A stretch of DNA of 64,000 nt. It comes from JAHRVQ01 sp051278195 (GTDB lineage Bacteria > Pseudomonadota > Gammaproteobacteria > Pseudomonadales > Azotimanducaceae). Below the pieces are notes generated by a model. It had not been told where the DNA came from, did not search any database, and saw only the letters and a list, made by a program, of their open reading frames with translations. The translations under genes and the position numbers were made by a program. The stretch is from the NCBI GenBank assembly GCA_051278195.1, contig JBNMQM010000006.1, forward strand, positions 48,588 to 112,587, given 5' to 3'. Below, piece by piece: positions 28,061-37,708 of the stretch; position 1 is the first letter of the stretch, and the number at the start of each line of letters is the position of its first letter.

Positions 28061-28873
28061 ATGAATAACTTAATGAAACTCGATACCTTTGGATTCCTCG
28101 CCGTTACCGGACGAGACGCTCAGAAATTTCTTCAGGGTTACACGACATGTGACCTCGAAGATCTAGACGGGGGGCACGTCCAAACTGGCGCAGTCTGCAA
28201 CATTAAAGGCCGCATGCTATGCAACTTCCTGATCTGCCGGGAAGCTGATGGCTTTCTCTTACGGATCCGACGCAGCTTAATCGAACCCACGATCGCCTTT
28301 CTCGGCAAATACATCGTATTCTCCAAGGCCGCGCTTGAGGATCGCTCCGAGATACTAACCTGCTACGGGCTGACAGAAACCGCAGATAATTTCCCGCAAG
28401 CATTACATGAGATGTCGCAGCAAGATTCTGGACATTTGCTCATGGTTAGCGAAGCACCTCGTTTCGAGCTCTGGTCCTCAGAGAACAAAAAGACCGGCGG
28501 CGATTCACTCAGCTGGACGCAAGCCGAATTGACAGAAGGCATCGTTTGGGTAGATGAGACCTCTACAGAAGAATATATCCCGCAGATGATCAATTTACAT
28601 GGCCTCGGCGGTATCAGCTTCAGCAAGGGTTGCTATCTAGGTCAAGAAATCGTTGCCCGCATGCAATATCGCGGAGAGCTAAAAAATCGCCTGCATCTGG
28701 GTACCTGCGATGCAGCCGTTCCGAGCGGCGCTCGAATATTGAACCCCGCTGGCAAGTCTGCTGGCACCATTATCGCAAAAGCAGGCCAGGCTTTTGCCGC
28801 GGTGCTTCGCGCCGGTGAGTCTGAATACCTGCTGGAAGACGGAACCGTGATCAAAGCAACCGAATCAGCTTGA
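28061..28873 (+). CDS. ygfZ: Folate-binding Fe-S assembly protein YgfZ
   Basis: Tetrahydrofolate-dependent factor for maintaining or assembling certain Fe-S enzymes; related to glycine cleavage T protein. The 270 residues include the family signature KGCYLGQEIVARMQYRG (about 190-206), with the key cysteine in KGCYxGQE, and N-terminal GRDAQKFLQGYTTCD. ATG at 28061 gives the normal N-terminus. It lies opposite sdhE and ygfX, a conserved cluster. Confidence 0.93.
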   Translation: MNNLMKLDTFGFLAVTGRDAQKFLQGYTTCDLEDLDGGHVQTGAVCNIKGRMLCNFLICREADGFLLRIRRSLIEPTIAFLGKYIVFSKAALEDRSEILTCYGLTETADNFPQALHEMSQQDSGHLLMVSEAPRFELWSSENKKTGGDSLSWTQAELTEGIVWVDETSTEEYIPQMINLHGLGGISFSKGCYLGQEIVARMQYRGELKNRLHLGTCDAAVPSGARILNPAGKSAGTIIAKAGQAFAAVLRAGESEYLLEDGTVIKATESA

Positions 28874-28935
28874 AGTCTGTTCGGCTTGGGCTATACCTAA
28901 TGTAGTGATAATTACCCTATTAGGAACCCAGCCTA

Positions 28936-29763
28936 GTGCAACAGAACCTAGACGACATTCGCAATGAACTGCTCGATGCCATCAAAAATGATGGACTCAT
29001 ATTACCAACCATGCCGGAGGTTGCCCTCCGCCTGAGGCAGGAGGTTGAGGATCAAAACTCCGATGTAAAATCGATTGCCAAGGTTATCGGCAACGATGCG
29101 GCACTCACCGCTAGGATCATTCGAATCGCCAATAGCCCTCTCGTACGAGGCCTACAGACTGTCGAAGATCTTCAAATGGCCGTCAGCCGTATGGGTTTGG
29201 AATACACGGCCAATCTCGCTATCGGCATTGCGATGGAGCAGTTGTTTCAAGCAACTTCTGATGCAGTCGATCAAAGAATGCGAAAAACCTGGGCACACTC
29301 AACCGATGTCGCCAGTTTAAGTCATGTCCTATGCCAGCACTTTACGGATCTAAAGCCGGACCAGGCAACGCTCGCCGGGCTGATACATGAGATTGGTAAG
29401 CTACCGATCCTCGCTTGGGCGGACGAACAGGACTGGGATGAAGAGACCATCGATACCGTCACCGAAGCTCTACATCCCGAATTTGGTCGAATGATATTAG
29501 AGGCCTGGGATTTTCCCGAGGAATTACTCGATGTACCGTTGAGGTACACCCAGTTTGATCGACTCGTGGAGGCCGCGGACTATGTCGATGTGGTCATGGT
29601 AGCCAACTTGCACAGCTATGCTGGCACCGACCACCCCTTTAGCAGCCTCGATTGGTCCAAGATACCCGCCTTCGAAAATCTCGGCATAGACATCGATATT
29701 GTGATGGAAGAAGAATCAGAAATTGAAGAACAGGTCAAAGCAGCAAAGAGCTTATTGAACTAA
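28936..29763 (+). CDS. HDOD-domain protein
   Basis: 275-residue protein whose first 215 residues form an HDOD domain, a degenerate HD-like fold used in signalling. Recognisable stretches are LPTMPEVALRLRQEVED, VIGNDAALTARIIRIANSP and GLIHEIGKLPIL. The last includes an H-to-D-like helix but not the full metal site, so no catalysis can be claimed. The C-terminal part is acidic. The start is GTG, with AGGA 10 bases upstream. An imperfect hairpin (cctaat/attagg, 28896-28924) overlaps that site. The target is unknown. Confidence 0.85.
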   Translation: MQQNLDDIRNELLDAIKNDGLILPTMPEVALRLRQEVEDQNSDVKSIAKVIGNDAALTARIIRIANSPLVRGLQTVEDLQMAVSRMGLEYTANLAIGIAMEQLFQATSDAVDQRMRKTWAHSTDVASLSHVLCQHFTDLKPDQATLAGLIHEIGKLPILAWADEQDWDEETIDTVTEALHPEFGRMILEAWDFPEELLDVPLRYTQFDRLVEAADYVDVVMVANLHSYAGTDHPFSSLDWSKIPAFENLGIDIDIVMEEESEIEEQVKAAKSLLN

Positions 29764-30689
29764 TCGACCAGCGTTTTTAAAGCAGCAAGAAGAGCGAACG
29801 CACTGGTGGCCGGCTGCCCTGAATTTACAGACCAACACGTTGACAGCGTCGCGTCGATAAATGCTACTTGCGCAAGAGTTTCCGACGAGGCATCCAGCAC
29901 TTCTGAGGCCAACTGACAGCGCCGACGCAAGATCTCAATGCGATCCTGATGCGTGAGCGGCACATCCCTCTCGTCCTCAATAAAATTATGGAGAAATCGA
30001 CCCGACTCCATAATAGCTGGGCCTATCACACCTTTAGGGTCAATGGCCGTCCAGCCTTCGCCATCCAACAAAATGTTTTCGTGATGACAGTCACCGTGCA
30101 GCAAGCGATCTGGTTCGTTGCAAAATTTCTCAAAGAGCGATTCTGTTAATCCAATGTAGGCTAAAAAGCTCGGCTCGAGTTCTGTTCCTGCTCGATATTC
30201 CGCAAAGGCACCGGACAGCCATTCAGCAAAACGTGGCAAGGCTTCTGAACTGACAGGCATGGGCAAATTTCGATGCAACTGCAATGCTTTTTTGACAGCC
30301 GCTTCATCTCGAATACTGCCCCGAAGTGTTTGGCCTGGCAGCAATCGCTCTAGCAAAAGACCATAACCTACATCGTCCCGATCTAACAAGCGCGCTATAG
30401 GGGCATCCGCTTCACCGTAAAGGTCGAGCGCCAGTGCTTCTGTTTTAAATTCTGGATGAGCGTGACCCATTTTCAGCACTAAAGGCTCACCCGCTTTTGT
30501 CTGAACGAAATAGACCAGATTGGTTGGCCAACCTCCGCTGGCAACACCCGTGATCGTCAACTCCCAGCGCGCCAAATAACTTTTGAGTAGCTCAGGGTAT
30601 TGCTCAATCCAATCATCACCCGTCTCAGGGAAGATTGTTCGAATGGCCTCGATGGTCGCCGCGGATAATTCTATGTCTGCAGGTTGCAT
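29760..30689 (-). CDS. APH(6)/hydroxyurea-kinase-like phosphotransferase
   Basis: 309 residues of the aminoglycoside/hydroxyurea kinase family (PF04655 type). The kinase-like fold shows VLKMG (ATP-binding lysine), the catalytic loop LLHGDCHHENILLDG (about 198-212) and AIDPKGVIGPAIMESGRFL (about 217-235). The AIDPKG motif is characteristic of streptomycin 6-kinases of the StrB type. A chromosomal housekeeping setting argues against an acquired resistance gene; the natural substrate is unknown. Its stop overlaps the stop of the HDOD gene. Confidence 0.85.
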   Translation of the reverse strand: MQPADIELSAATIEAIRTIFPETGDDWIEQYPELLKSYLARWELTITGVASGGWPTNLVYFVQTKAGEPLVLKMGHAHPEFKTEALALDLYGEADAPIARLLDRDDVGYGLLLERLLPGQTLRGSIRDEAAVKKALQLHRNLPMPVSSEALPRFAEWLSGAFAEYRAGTELEPSFLAYIGLTESLFEKFCNEPDRLLHGDCHHENILLDGEGWTAIDPKGVIGPAIMESGRFLHNFIEDERDVPLTHQDRIEILRRRCQLASEVLDASSETLAQVAFIDATLSTCWSVNSGQPATSAFALLAALKTLVD

Positions 30690-30699
30690 ATTTATGGCG

Positions 30700-30797
30700 C
30701 GGACCGGCTTCCCTCGCTAGGCCTCGAGCCCCTTTGGGTCTCTCGACACGTCGGTCGGCGCGGCGCTTTATTGCTCCTCAACAAGACCCCATTGACC
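30700..30797. repeat. Degenerate partial copy of the dispersed palindromic element
   Basis: Bases 30751-30797 (starting cggtcggcgcggcgcttta) align with the right half of the element at 63523-63656 (ggtcggcgctacgcttta... to cccactacct). The left half is only weakly similar. It lies in the 191-base gap between two minus-strand genes, where I see no gene. Confidence 0.6.
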
Positions 30798-30880
30798 TAT
30801 GCTCAAACCTCCGGTTGTAAGAACTTAAGGCTTCCTGACCCCCATAAAGTAGAAGAATTCGGACGCGACAACATCGGTGG

Positions 30881-31930
30881 TTAGGCAGATGCCGGAGCCG
30901 CCAGATTGGCATTCTTAGATACGCTGTCAGATACGCTGTCAGACACGTTCTTAAATGCTTCTGCGGCGATCTCATAGGATCGCAGGCGCTTTGGATGATC
31001 AAAGACGGATGAAACAATCATCAGTTCGTCTGCCCCTGTTTCCGTAAGAAACGAGCTTAATTTTGTCTCAATCGACTTCGGCGAACCCACTGCAGAACAA
31101 CGGCTGATGTCATGAACCATTTGTTGCTCGCCGGCACTGAGGCTTTCTTCAAAACCCTCGATAGGCGGCGGCAGCTGACCTGGCGTGCCTCGACGTAAAT
31201 TAACAAAGGACTGCAGAGACGAGGATCGTAAGAAATTGGCCTCCTCATCCGTATCGGCGGCACAAATATTGAAGCCCAACATTAGATGGGGCTGGCTCAA
31301 CTGTTCTGACGGCTTAAAGGTGTCGCGATAAATTTCGATGGCGGCATCCATATAGGCCGGCGCAAAATGTGAAGCAAACGCAAAGGGTAAACCAAGCATC
31401 GCGGCGAGCTGCGCGCCAAACAAACTAGAACCCAGAATCCAAAGCGGCACGTTAGTATCGGCTCCAGGGGTCGCAATCACTCGCTGACCCTCTACTGGTT
31501 TTCCAAGGTAGTGCTGAAGTTCCATCACGTCACGAGGAAAGTCTTCCACATCGCCGCTTAGTGTTCGACGCAGTGCTTGCATCGTAATTTGATCGGTTCC
31601 AGGCGCGCGACCCAAGCCAAGATCAATTCGACCCGGATAAAGTGAAGCCAAAGTCCCGAACTGCTCAGCGATCATCAGCGGCGCATGGTTTGGCAGCATG
31701 ATGCCACCGGCACCTACTCGAATCGTCGAGGTTCCACCGGCTAAATGGCCAATCACCACGGCGGTTGCAGAGCTCGCAATGCCCCTCATGTTGTGATGCT
31801 CTGCCACCCAATATCGGTTGTAACCCCAAGCTTCAGCATGCTGAGCTAAGTCGAGCGAGTGACCTAGTGCTTCGCCAGCGTTACTACCTTGGACGATAGG
31901 TGCAAGATCAAGAACGGAAAAACGCGTCAT
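30881..31930 (-). CDS. Luciferase-like (LLM) flavin-dependent oxidoreductase
   Basis: 349-residue TIM-barrel monooxygenase of the MsnO8 type. Signature stretches are YWVAEHHNMRGIASSATAVV (about residues 41-60), RVGAGGIMLPNHAPL, and RIDLGLGRAPGTDQ (about 102-115). These proteins use FMNH2; the substrate is unknown. The C-terminal tail contains SDSVSDSVS, coded by a duplicated 12-base unit (30918-30941), which is not part of the family fold. Confidence 0.9.
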   Translation of the reverse strand: MTRFSVLDLAPIVQGSNAGEALGHSLDLAQHAEAWGYNRYWVAEHHNMRGIASSATAVVIGHLAGGTSTIRVGAGGIMLPNHAPLMIAEQFGTLASLYPGRIDLGLGRAPGTDQITMQALRRTLSGDVEDFPRDVMELQHYLGKPVEGQRVIATPGADTNVPLWILGSSLFGAQLAAMLGLPFAFASHFAPAYMDAAIEIYRDTFKPSEQLSQPHLMLGFNICAADTDEEANFLRSSSLQSFVNLRRGTPGQLPPPIEGFEESLSAGEQQMVHDISRCSAVGSPKSIETKLSSFLTETGADELMIVSSVFDHPKRLRSYEIAAEAFKNVSDSVSDSVSKNANLAAPASA

Positions 31931-31967
31931 AGGATTGTCATCTACAGTATTGCTTCAGGGTCGGCGA

Positions 31968-32162
31968 TTAAGAGCAGTCGTCTCTATAAATCAGCCGCAT
32001 AATTTCGTCGGTGCCGTCTAGGATCTGTCGGCACTCGAGCATTTCTAATATTCCGATTCAGAGTATACTCCTGCGTATAGCCATAACCACCGTATAATTG
32101 CAGGGCGTCGTTGCAAACTCTAAATCCGGAACGTATGCAGCCATGGCCAAACGTTTCGCCAT
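31968..32162 (-). pseudogene. C-terminal remnant of an acyl-CoA dehydrogenase
   Basis: Three minus-strand frames in order spell the end of an acyl-CoA dehydrogenase: MAKRLA, then SGFRVCNDALQLYGGYGYTQ and EYTLNRNIRNARV in another frame, then ILDGTDEIMRLIYRD in a third. At least two frameshifts separate them and the rest of the gene is gone. It lies between the LLM gene and acnA. Without correction the longest frame (63 codons) looks like a small unknown gene. Confidence 0.85.
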
Positions 32163-32277
32163 TACAAAGTCCCATTTACAAAGTTCGATTTACAAAGCTC
32201 AATTTAGAAACCAAAATTGGTAAACCGAACATCCCTTTTGTAAGCTTGAAGGATCAGCAGGTTAACGGAGTCACGAT

Positions 32278-34983
32278 ATGTCTACTCGCTACACTAAGCC
32301 CACTAGCATCGATCTAAACGGTACCGAATACCGGATTTACGGGTCGGAACATCTAGATTTTCCAGTAGAAAAATTGCCCTACTCTTTAAAAATCCTGCTG
32401 GAAAACCTACTTCGACATGGCAACGAACCCTTCGTCACAGACGACGATATTGAGGCGCTAGCGAACTGGGATCCACAGGCGGAACCCGACAAAGAAATTG
32501 CCTTTGTCCCTGCTCGGGTATTGTTGCAGGACTTTACCGGCGTCCCGGCAATTGTGGACCTCGCCACAATGCGAGACGCCATGGTATCCCTCGGCGGCGA
32601 ACCAAAAAAGATTAACCCACTAAACCCCGTTGAACTCGTTATCGATCACTCGGTGATGGTGGATCACTTTGGCAACGACAAGGCCTTCGAGAACAACACG
32701 GCCATCGAGATTGAACGCAACATTGAGCGCTACCAGTTTCTCCGCTGGGGACAGGAAAGCTTCAAAAATTTCGCCGTTGTGCCGCCGGGTACTGGCATCG
32801 TTCACCAGGTCAATCTCGAATATTTGGCCCGTGGGGTGTTTACCAGAGAAGTGGATGGCAAATTGGAAGCCTATCCAGATTCTTTGGTCGGTACGGATTC
32901 CCACACGACCATGATTAATGGCCTCGGCGTACTCGGTTGGGGCGTCGGTGGTATCGAAGCCGAAGCCGCTATGCTCGGCCAGCCCATTACCATGCTGATC
33001 CCCCAGGTAGTTGGCATGCGCCTTGTGGGCAAACTCACGGAAGGGGCTACGGCAACAGATCTAGTGCTAACAGTGACGCAGATTCTTCGAGCACACGGAG
33101 TGGTCGGTAAGTTTGTCGAGTTCTTTGGCACTGGCATCCAAAATCTTTCACTGGCGGATCGCGCCACCATTGCCAATATGGCACCGGAATATGGCGCAAC
33201 CTGCGGCATATTCCCGATTGATCAAGAAACCATTCATTACTTGCGCCTCACAGGTCGGGATGAAAACACCCTTGCGTTAGTCGAGGCTTATTGCAAGGCA
33301 ACCGACCTCTGGCACAATCCCGATGTGGAAGCGAATTACAGTGCGGTACTAGAGCTTGATCTCGCCAGTGTTGTGCCATCTCTCGCGGGACCAAAGCGTC
33401 CCCAGGACCGCATTGCCTTAACCGATGCAAAAATCAATTTCGATCAAGTACTCAAGGAGTTTAAAGATTTAGCGTTGGTACCCAGTAATTCAGAATTCGA
33501 CAATGAAGGTGGCGCACCGAAAATCAATGCCGCTACCGGCGCTGTCAAAGTGACCTACAAGGATCAGAGTTTTGATTTGGAACATGGCGCCGTCGTCATT
33601 GCCGCCATCACCAGCTGCACAAATACCAGCAACCCGGCAGTACTCATTGCCGCCGGCCTGATGGCACGAAAGGCAAGGCAATTAGGCCTGGCAACAAAGC
33701 CTTGGGTAAAAACCAGCCTTGCGCCTGGCTCTAAGGTCGTCACGGATTATCTTATAGAAGCTGGCTTAATGGAGGATTTAGAAGGCCTTGGGTTCTATCT
33801 GGTGGGTTACGGTTGTACCACCTGCATTGGCAACTCCGGACCGCTTCCAGAGGAAATCTCTACGGGCGTTCGAAATGGCAATTTGTTAGTCACATCGGTT
33901 CTTTCAGGTAACAGAAATTTTGAGGGGCGTATCCATCAAGAAGTCCGCGCGAACTATCTTGCCTCGCCCCCTCTGGTCGTGGCCTATGCACTAGCCGGCA
34001 ATATGAACGTTGATCTATATAAAGATCCTCTTGGCCAGGGGCCGGATGGCAAAGACATTTATCTAAAAGACATTTGGCCCGACAGCAAAGATATTCAGGC
34101 GGCTATTACGAGAACCATTAATCCTGAGATGTTTAATCGCCGCTATGCAGATGTCTACTCCGGCAACGACACTTGGAACAAGCTGCCAGTCAAAAAGGCA
34201 GACCTTTATGACTGGCCAGAATCCACCTACATTCGCAAGCCCACCTTCTTTGAGGGCATGACCCAAGACGTGCCAGAGGTGAAACCTATAGTCGATGCCC
34301 GGTGTCTGGTTAAAGTAGCGGATAGCGTTACAACAGACCATATCTCTCCGGCCGGCGCGATTGCGACTGAGAGCCCTGCGGGCCGATATTTGGAAGACCA
34401 CCAGATTGCGCCCCAGGATTTTAATTCCTACGGTTCGAGGCGCGGCAACCATGAGGTAATGATGCGGGGTACCTTTGCCAATGTGCGTCTGCGCAATGAA
34501 CTCGCCCCCGGCACGGAAGGCAGCTGGACAACGTATTTCCCAACCACCGAGGTGACATCAATCTTTGATGCGGCGATGAGTTATGAAAAAGACAACACGC
34601 CCTTGATTATCATCGCCGGTAAAGAATATGGCACGGGATCCTCCCGCGACTGGGCAGCAAAGGGCACAGCGTTACTTGGCGTGCGTAGCGTCATCGCCCA
34701 GAGCTTTGAGCGCATTCATCGATCCAACCTGGTCGGCATGGGCATACTGCCTCTGCAGTTTAGCGATGGCGATTCGGCGCTGAGTTTGCAGCTAGATGGA
34801 ACGGAACACTACTCGATTCCGGCCGTCGCAGTTGGCCAAAAAGAAGTGGTGATCAGCGTGACACGAATGGATGGAGAAAGCCTTACCTTACGCGCTAGGA
34901 TACGCATCGATACGCCAAACGAATTTGCCTACTACGAAAACGGCGGGATACTGCACTACGTATTGAGACGGCTAGCGAGCTAG
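32278..34983 (+). CDS. acnA: Aconitate hydratase A
   Basis: TCA-cycle Fe-S enzyme converting citrate to isocitrate. The 901 residues match AcnA/IRP1-type length. The cluster cysteines occur in ITSCTNTSNP (about 441-450) and YGCTTCIGNSGPL (about 514-526). Other signatures are DSLVGTDSHTTMINGLGVLGWGVGG and GKEYGTGSSRDWAAKG in the swivel domain. The ATG is preceded by ACGGAG. It is single and has no adjacent regulator. Confidence 0.97.
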   Translation: MSTRYTKPTSIDLNGTEYRIYGSEHLDFPVEKLPYSLKILLENLLRHGNEPFVTDDDIEALANWDPQAEPDKEIAFVPARVLLQDFTGVPAIVDLATMRDAMVSLGGEPKKINPLNPVELVIDHSVMVDHFGNDKAFENNTAIEIERNIERYQFLRWGQESFKNFAVVPPGTGIVHQVNLEYLARGVFTREVDGKLEAYPDSLVGTDSHTTMINGLGVLGWGVGGIEAEAAMLGQPITMLIPQVVGMRLVGKLTEGATATDLVLTVTQILRAHGVVGKFVEFFGTGIQNLSLADRATIANMAPEYGATCGIFPIDQETIHYLRLTGRDENTLALVEAYCKATDLWHNPDVEANYSAVLELDLASVVPSLAGPKRPQDRIALTDAKINFDQVLKEFKDLALVPSNSEFDNEGGAPKINAATGAVKVTYKDQSFDLEHGAVVIAAITSCTNTSNPAVLIAAGLMARKARQLGLATKPWVKTSLAPGSKVVTDYLIEAGLMEDLEGLGFYLVGYGCTTCIGNSGPLPEEISTGVRNGNLLVTSVLSGNRNFEGRIHQEVRANYLASPPLVVAYALAGNMNVDLYKDPLGQGPDGKDIYLKDIWPDSKDIQAAITRTINPEMFNRRYADVYSGNDTWNKLPVKKADLYDWPESTYIRKPTFFEGMTQDVPEVKPIVDARCLVKVADSVTTDHISPAGAIATESPAGRYLEDHQIAPQDFNSYGSRRGNHEVMMRGTFANVRLRNELAPGTEGSWTTYFPTTEVTSIFDAAMSYEKDNTPLIIIAGKEYGTGSSRDWAAKGTALLGVRSVIAQSFERIHRSNLVGMGILPLQFSDGDSALSLQLDGTEHYSIPAVAVGQKEVVISVTRMDGESLTLRARIRIDTPNEFAYYENGGILHYVLRRLAS

Positions 34984-35064
34984 TCACATCCTGGTATTAG
35001 GACAGATCATTAGCAGCGAGATCTATGTCACAATGCGTCAAGGCAAAAATAAAAAGGACGTACC

Positions 35065-35445
35065 GTGAGCAGAACAATCGTAAGAATCTTGGCTGTAATA
35101 CCGGGCTTACCCATGCTTGTGATCGGCCTAAGCCTAATACTTCAACCTGCGGTAGCGCTTGAAGCTATACACATGCCACTGCTGGAAGGCCTAGCACTTA
35201 GTACCCAACTGGGTGATCTCACTTCGTTTTTCTTGTGTTCCGCAGTGTTTATTTTTATGGGCGCATACCACGGATCACCTCGATGGCTATACGCTGGTGC
35301 CGCGTTGATTTTTGTCGCTGCGCTGGCGCGAATTTATGCCTGGCAAGTACACGGCGCAGGACTTCCACCCGAACCGATTGCGGTAGAAATCATTTCAACC
35401 ATCTGGCTATCGGTCTGCGCGGTCATTTTGAGCAAACAGGATTAG
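35065..35445 (+). CDS. Small four-helix membrane protein, DUF4345-like
   Basis: 126 residues with about four hydrophobic segments (7-27, 44-68, 74-90, 104-122) and short polar loops, resembling the DUF4345 group. The start is GTG at 35065 with AAGGAC upstream. No enzymatic motif is visible. It converges on ung with a 4-base overlap of stop codons. The function is unknown. Confidence 0.7.
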   Translation: MSRTIVRILAVIPGLPMLVIGLSLILQPAVALEAIHMPLLEGLALSTQLGDLTSFFLCSAVFIFMGAYHGSPRWLYAGAALIFVAALARIYAWQVHGAGLPPEPIAVEIISTIWLSVCAVILSKQD

Positions 35446-36122
35446 TGCGCCATCCAATCGATTGGCGCATGCCCCTGATCAATGAGATAACGATTACAGG
35501 CACTAAAGTGGCCACACCCCAAAAACCCTCGATAAGCAGACAATGGCGACGGGTGCGGTGCTTTGAGTACAAGATGATTGTCCGAATCAATCATCCGACC
35601 TTTCTTCTGGGCGTAACTGCCCCATAACAAAAACACTATGTTCTGGCGCTCTCGCGCCAGCACCTCAATTACCTTGTCAGTGAACTGCTCCCAACCTTTA
35701 CCTTGGTGCGAAGCTGCCTGCTGCGCTTCCACCGTCAGCACGCTATTGAGCAGCAACACGCCTTGCTCCGCCCAGCGCAACAAATTGCCGGAAGCCGGGC
35801 GCTGCTCGCCACCAATATCGGTTTGAATTTCTTTATAGATATTTTGTAGGGATGGCGGTGGTTTGACGCCATCAGGCACAGAAAAACATAAACCATGGGC
35901 CTGACCGGGTCCATGGTATGGATCCTGGCCCAATATGACGACTTTAACCTGGTCGAATGGCGTTGTGTTTAGCGCATTAAATATGTCTGGCCCAGACGGA
36001 TAGATCGTTTTACCAGCAGCTTTCTCTACCTGTAAAAAGGTCCGCAGTTGCTGCATGTAACCGGCATCGAACTCATCACGAAGATGACCCAACCAACTTT
36101 CATCGAGCTGAACATTTGGCAT
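35442..36122 (-). CDS. ung: Uracil-DNA glycosylase
   Basis: Removes uracil from DNA. The 226 residues carry the catalytic water-activating motif GQDPYHGPGQAHGLCFSV (about residues 65-82, D67), LLLNSVLTV, and the DNA-intercalation loop HPSPLSAYRGFLGC (about 190-203). Length and motifs are those of family 1 UDG. It follows lysS on the same strand after a 39-base gap. Confidence 0.97.
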   Translation of the reverse strand: MPNVQLDESWLGHLRDEFDAGYMQQLRTFLQVEKAAGKTIYPSGPDIFNALNTTPFDQVKVVILGQDPYHGPGQAHGLCFSVPDGVKPPPSLQNIYKEIQTDIGGEQRPASGNLLRWAEQGVLLLNSVLTVEAQQAASHQGKGWEQFTDKVIEVLARERQNIVFLLWGSYAQKKGRMIDSDNHLVLKAPHPSPLSAYRGFLGCGHFSACNRYLIDQGHAPIDWMAH

Positions 36123-36161
36123 CCAGCGACCCTCCCTGGCTTGGCTCTCTAACCCGTCTCT

Positions 36162-37694
36162 CTAGCTACCTTTTCGCGGTCGCATATGAGGAAACAAAAT
36201 GACGTCACGAATCGATGGACTATCGGTTAGCAGCATCACCAATCGGTCAATACCGATGCCTTCACCGGCTGTGGGTGGCAGTCCATATTCCAGCGCTGTG
36301 ATGTAATCATCATCGTAATGCATCGCTTCGCCGTCACCGGCATCCTTAGCCTCTACCTGCTTGCGGAATCGCTCGGCCTGATCCTCAGCGTCATTGAGTT
36401 CGCTGAAGCCATTGGCAATTTCGTTAGCCATACAAAACAGCTCAAAGCGGTCAGTCACGTCTGGATTGTGGTCATTGCGTCGGGCCAACGGCGAGACCTC
36501 GGTGGGATGCTCGGTAATAAAGATCGGTTGTTCAATTTTGTCTTCGACAACAGCTTCAAAGATCTCCACGACGACTTTGCCGAGCCCCCAACTTTTCTCT
36601 AATTGAACCCCTACGCTCTTAGCCAATGCACGAGCAGAGGCATCATCGGTTAGTTGCGAAGGGTCGATATCAGGATTAAACGAGACAATCGCCTCCGCCA
36701 TCGTCATACGCTGAAAAGGCTGACCGAAATCAACCTCGGTATTCTTGTAAGAAAACTTCGTTGTACCGAGCACTGCTTGTGCAACCCCACGGAACAATTC
36801 TTCTGTGAGATCCATCAAATCATTGTAGTCAGCATAGGCCCAGTAAAATTCCAGGGTCGTAAATTCCGGGCTGTGATTGGTATCAACGCCTTCGTTGCGG
36901 AAACAGCGATTGATTTCAAAGACTCGCTCAAAACCGCCGACTACCAGGCGTTTTAGATTTAACTCCGGCGCAATACGAAGATACATTTCAGTATCCAGCG
37001 CATTGTAGAATGTCGTAAAGGGCGCAGCGGTTGCACCACCGGACAGAGACATCATCATGGGGGTTTCGACTTCCATAAAGTCTCGATCTTGGAAATAGCG
37101 GCGAATGCCATCGACAATTTTACTGCGTTTGATAAACACATCGCGGCTATCTTTATTAACAATCAGATCCACATAACGCTGACGATATCGAGCTTCCGTA
37201 TCGGTAAGACCGGCGTGCTTTTCTGGCAAGGGTCGCAGTGACTTGGTCAGCATTGTCACCTCGGTCGCTTTGACCGAGAGTTCGCCCTTGTTGGTCTTCA
37301 TCACGGTACCTGTGATCGCAACAATGTCACCGAGATCCCACTTATTAAACCCCTCATAAGCGGCTTCACCGACATCATCTTTGCGGATGTAAGCCTGAAT
37401 GCGTCCGCTCACATCCTGTACCGTGACGAAGCTCGCCTTGCCCATCGCACGCCGTAACATCACACGACCTGACACGCTGGTGGTCACAGCTTCAGCTTCA
37501 AGCGCTTCTTTAGTCTTACCATCATGGGCTTGGGTGAGTGCCGAAGCTAAATCCTGACGTCGAAAATCATTCGGAAAAGCATTGCCTGCCGCTCGCAGCG
37601 CAGTCAATTTGGCACGACGTAGCGCAATGATCTCGTGTTCTTCTTCCTGCACAGAGACAGTCGCTTCTGTACCTTCAATCTTCTTATCGGACAT
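36162..37694 (-). CDS. lysS: Lysine-tRNA ligase (class II)
   Basis: Charges tRNA-Lys. The 510 residues have the N-terminal OB-fold (SGRVMLRRAMGKASFVTVQD) and the class II core: motif 1 around FMEVETPMM, motif 2 FRNEGVDTNHSPEFTTLE and motif 3 GEGIGIDRLVMLL. It lies 14 bases downstream of prfB, the conserved gammaproteobacterial prfB-lysS pair. Confidence 0.97.
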   Translation of the reverse strand: MSDKKIEGTEATVSVQEEEHEIIALRRAKLTALRAAGNAFPNDFRRQDLASALTQAHDGKTKEALEAEAVTTSVSGRVMLRRAMGKASFVTVQDVSGRIQAYIRKDDVGEAAYEGFNKWDLGDIVAITGTVMKTNKGELSVKATEVTMLTKSLRPLPEKHAGLTDTEARYRQRYVDLIVNKDSRDVFIKRSKIVDGIRRYFQDRDFMEVETPMMMSLSGGATAAPFTTFYNALDTEMYLRIAPELNLKRLVVGGFERVFEINRCFRNEGVDTNHSPEFTTLEFYWAYADYNDLMDLTEELFRGVAQAVLGTTKFSYKNTEVDFGQPFQRMTMAEAIVSFNPDIDPSQLTDDASARALAKSVGVQLEKSWGLGKVVVEIFEAVVEDKIEQPIFITEHPTEVSPLARRNDHNPDVTDRFELFCMANEIANGFSELNDAEDQAERFRKQVEAKDAGDGEAMHYDDDYITALEYGLPPTAGEGIGIDRLVMLLTDSPSIRDVILFPHMRPRKGS

Positions 37695-37708
37695 TTTTAA
37701 ACCTTTTC

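Noticed and set aside
29760..30689. Acquired streptomycin-resistance gene
   Set aside because: The fold and the AIDPKG motif match the APH(6) family, but there is no mobile element, composition looks native, and many chromosomal homologues have unknown substrates.
31984..32175. A 63-codon hypothetical gene
   Set aside because: It is one frame of the broken acyl-CoA dehydrogenase end, as shown by the continuation of the motif in the two other frames.
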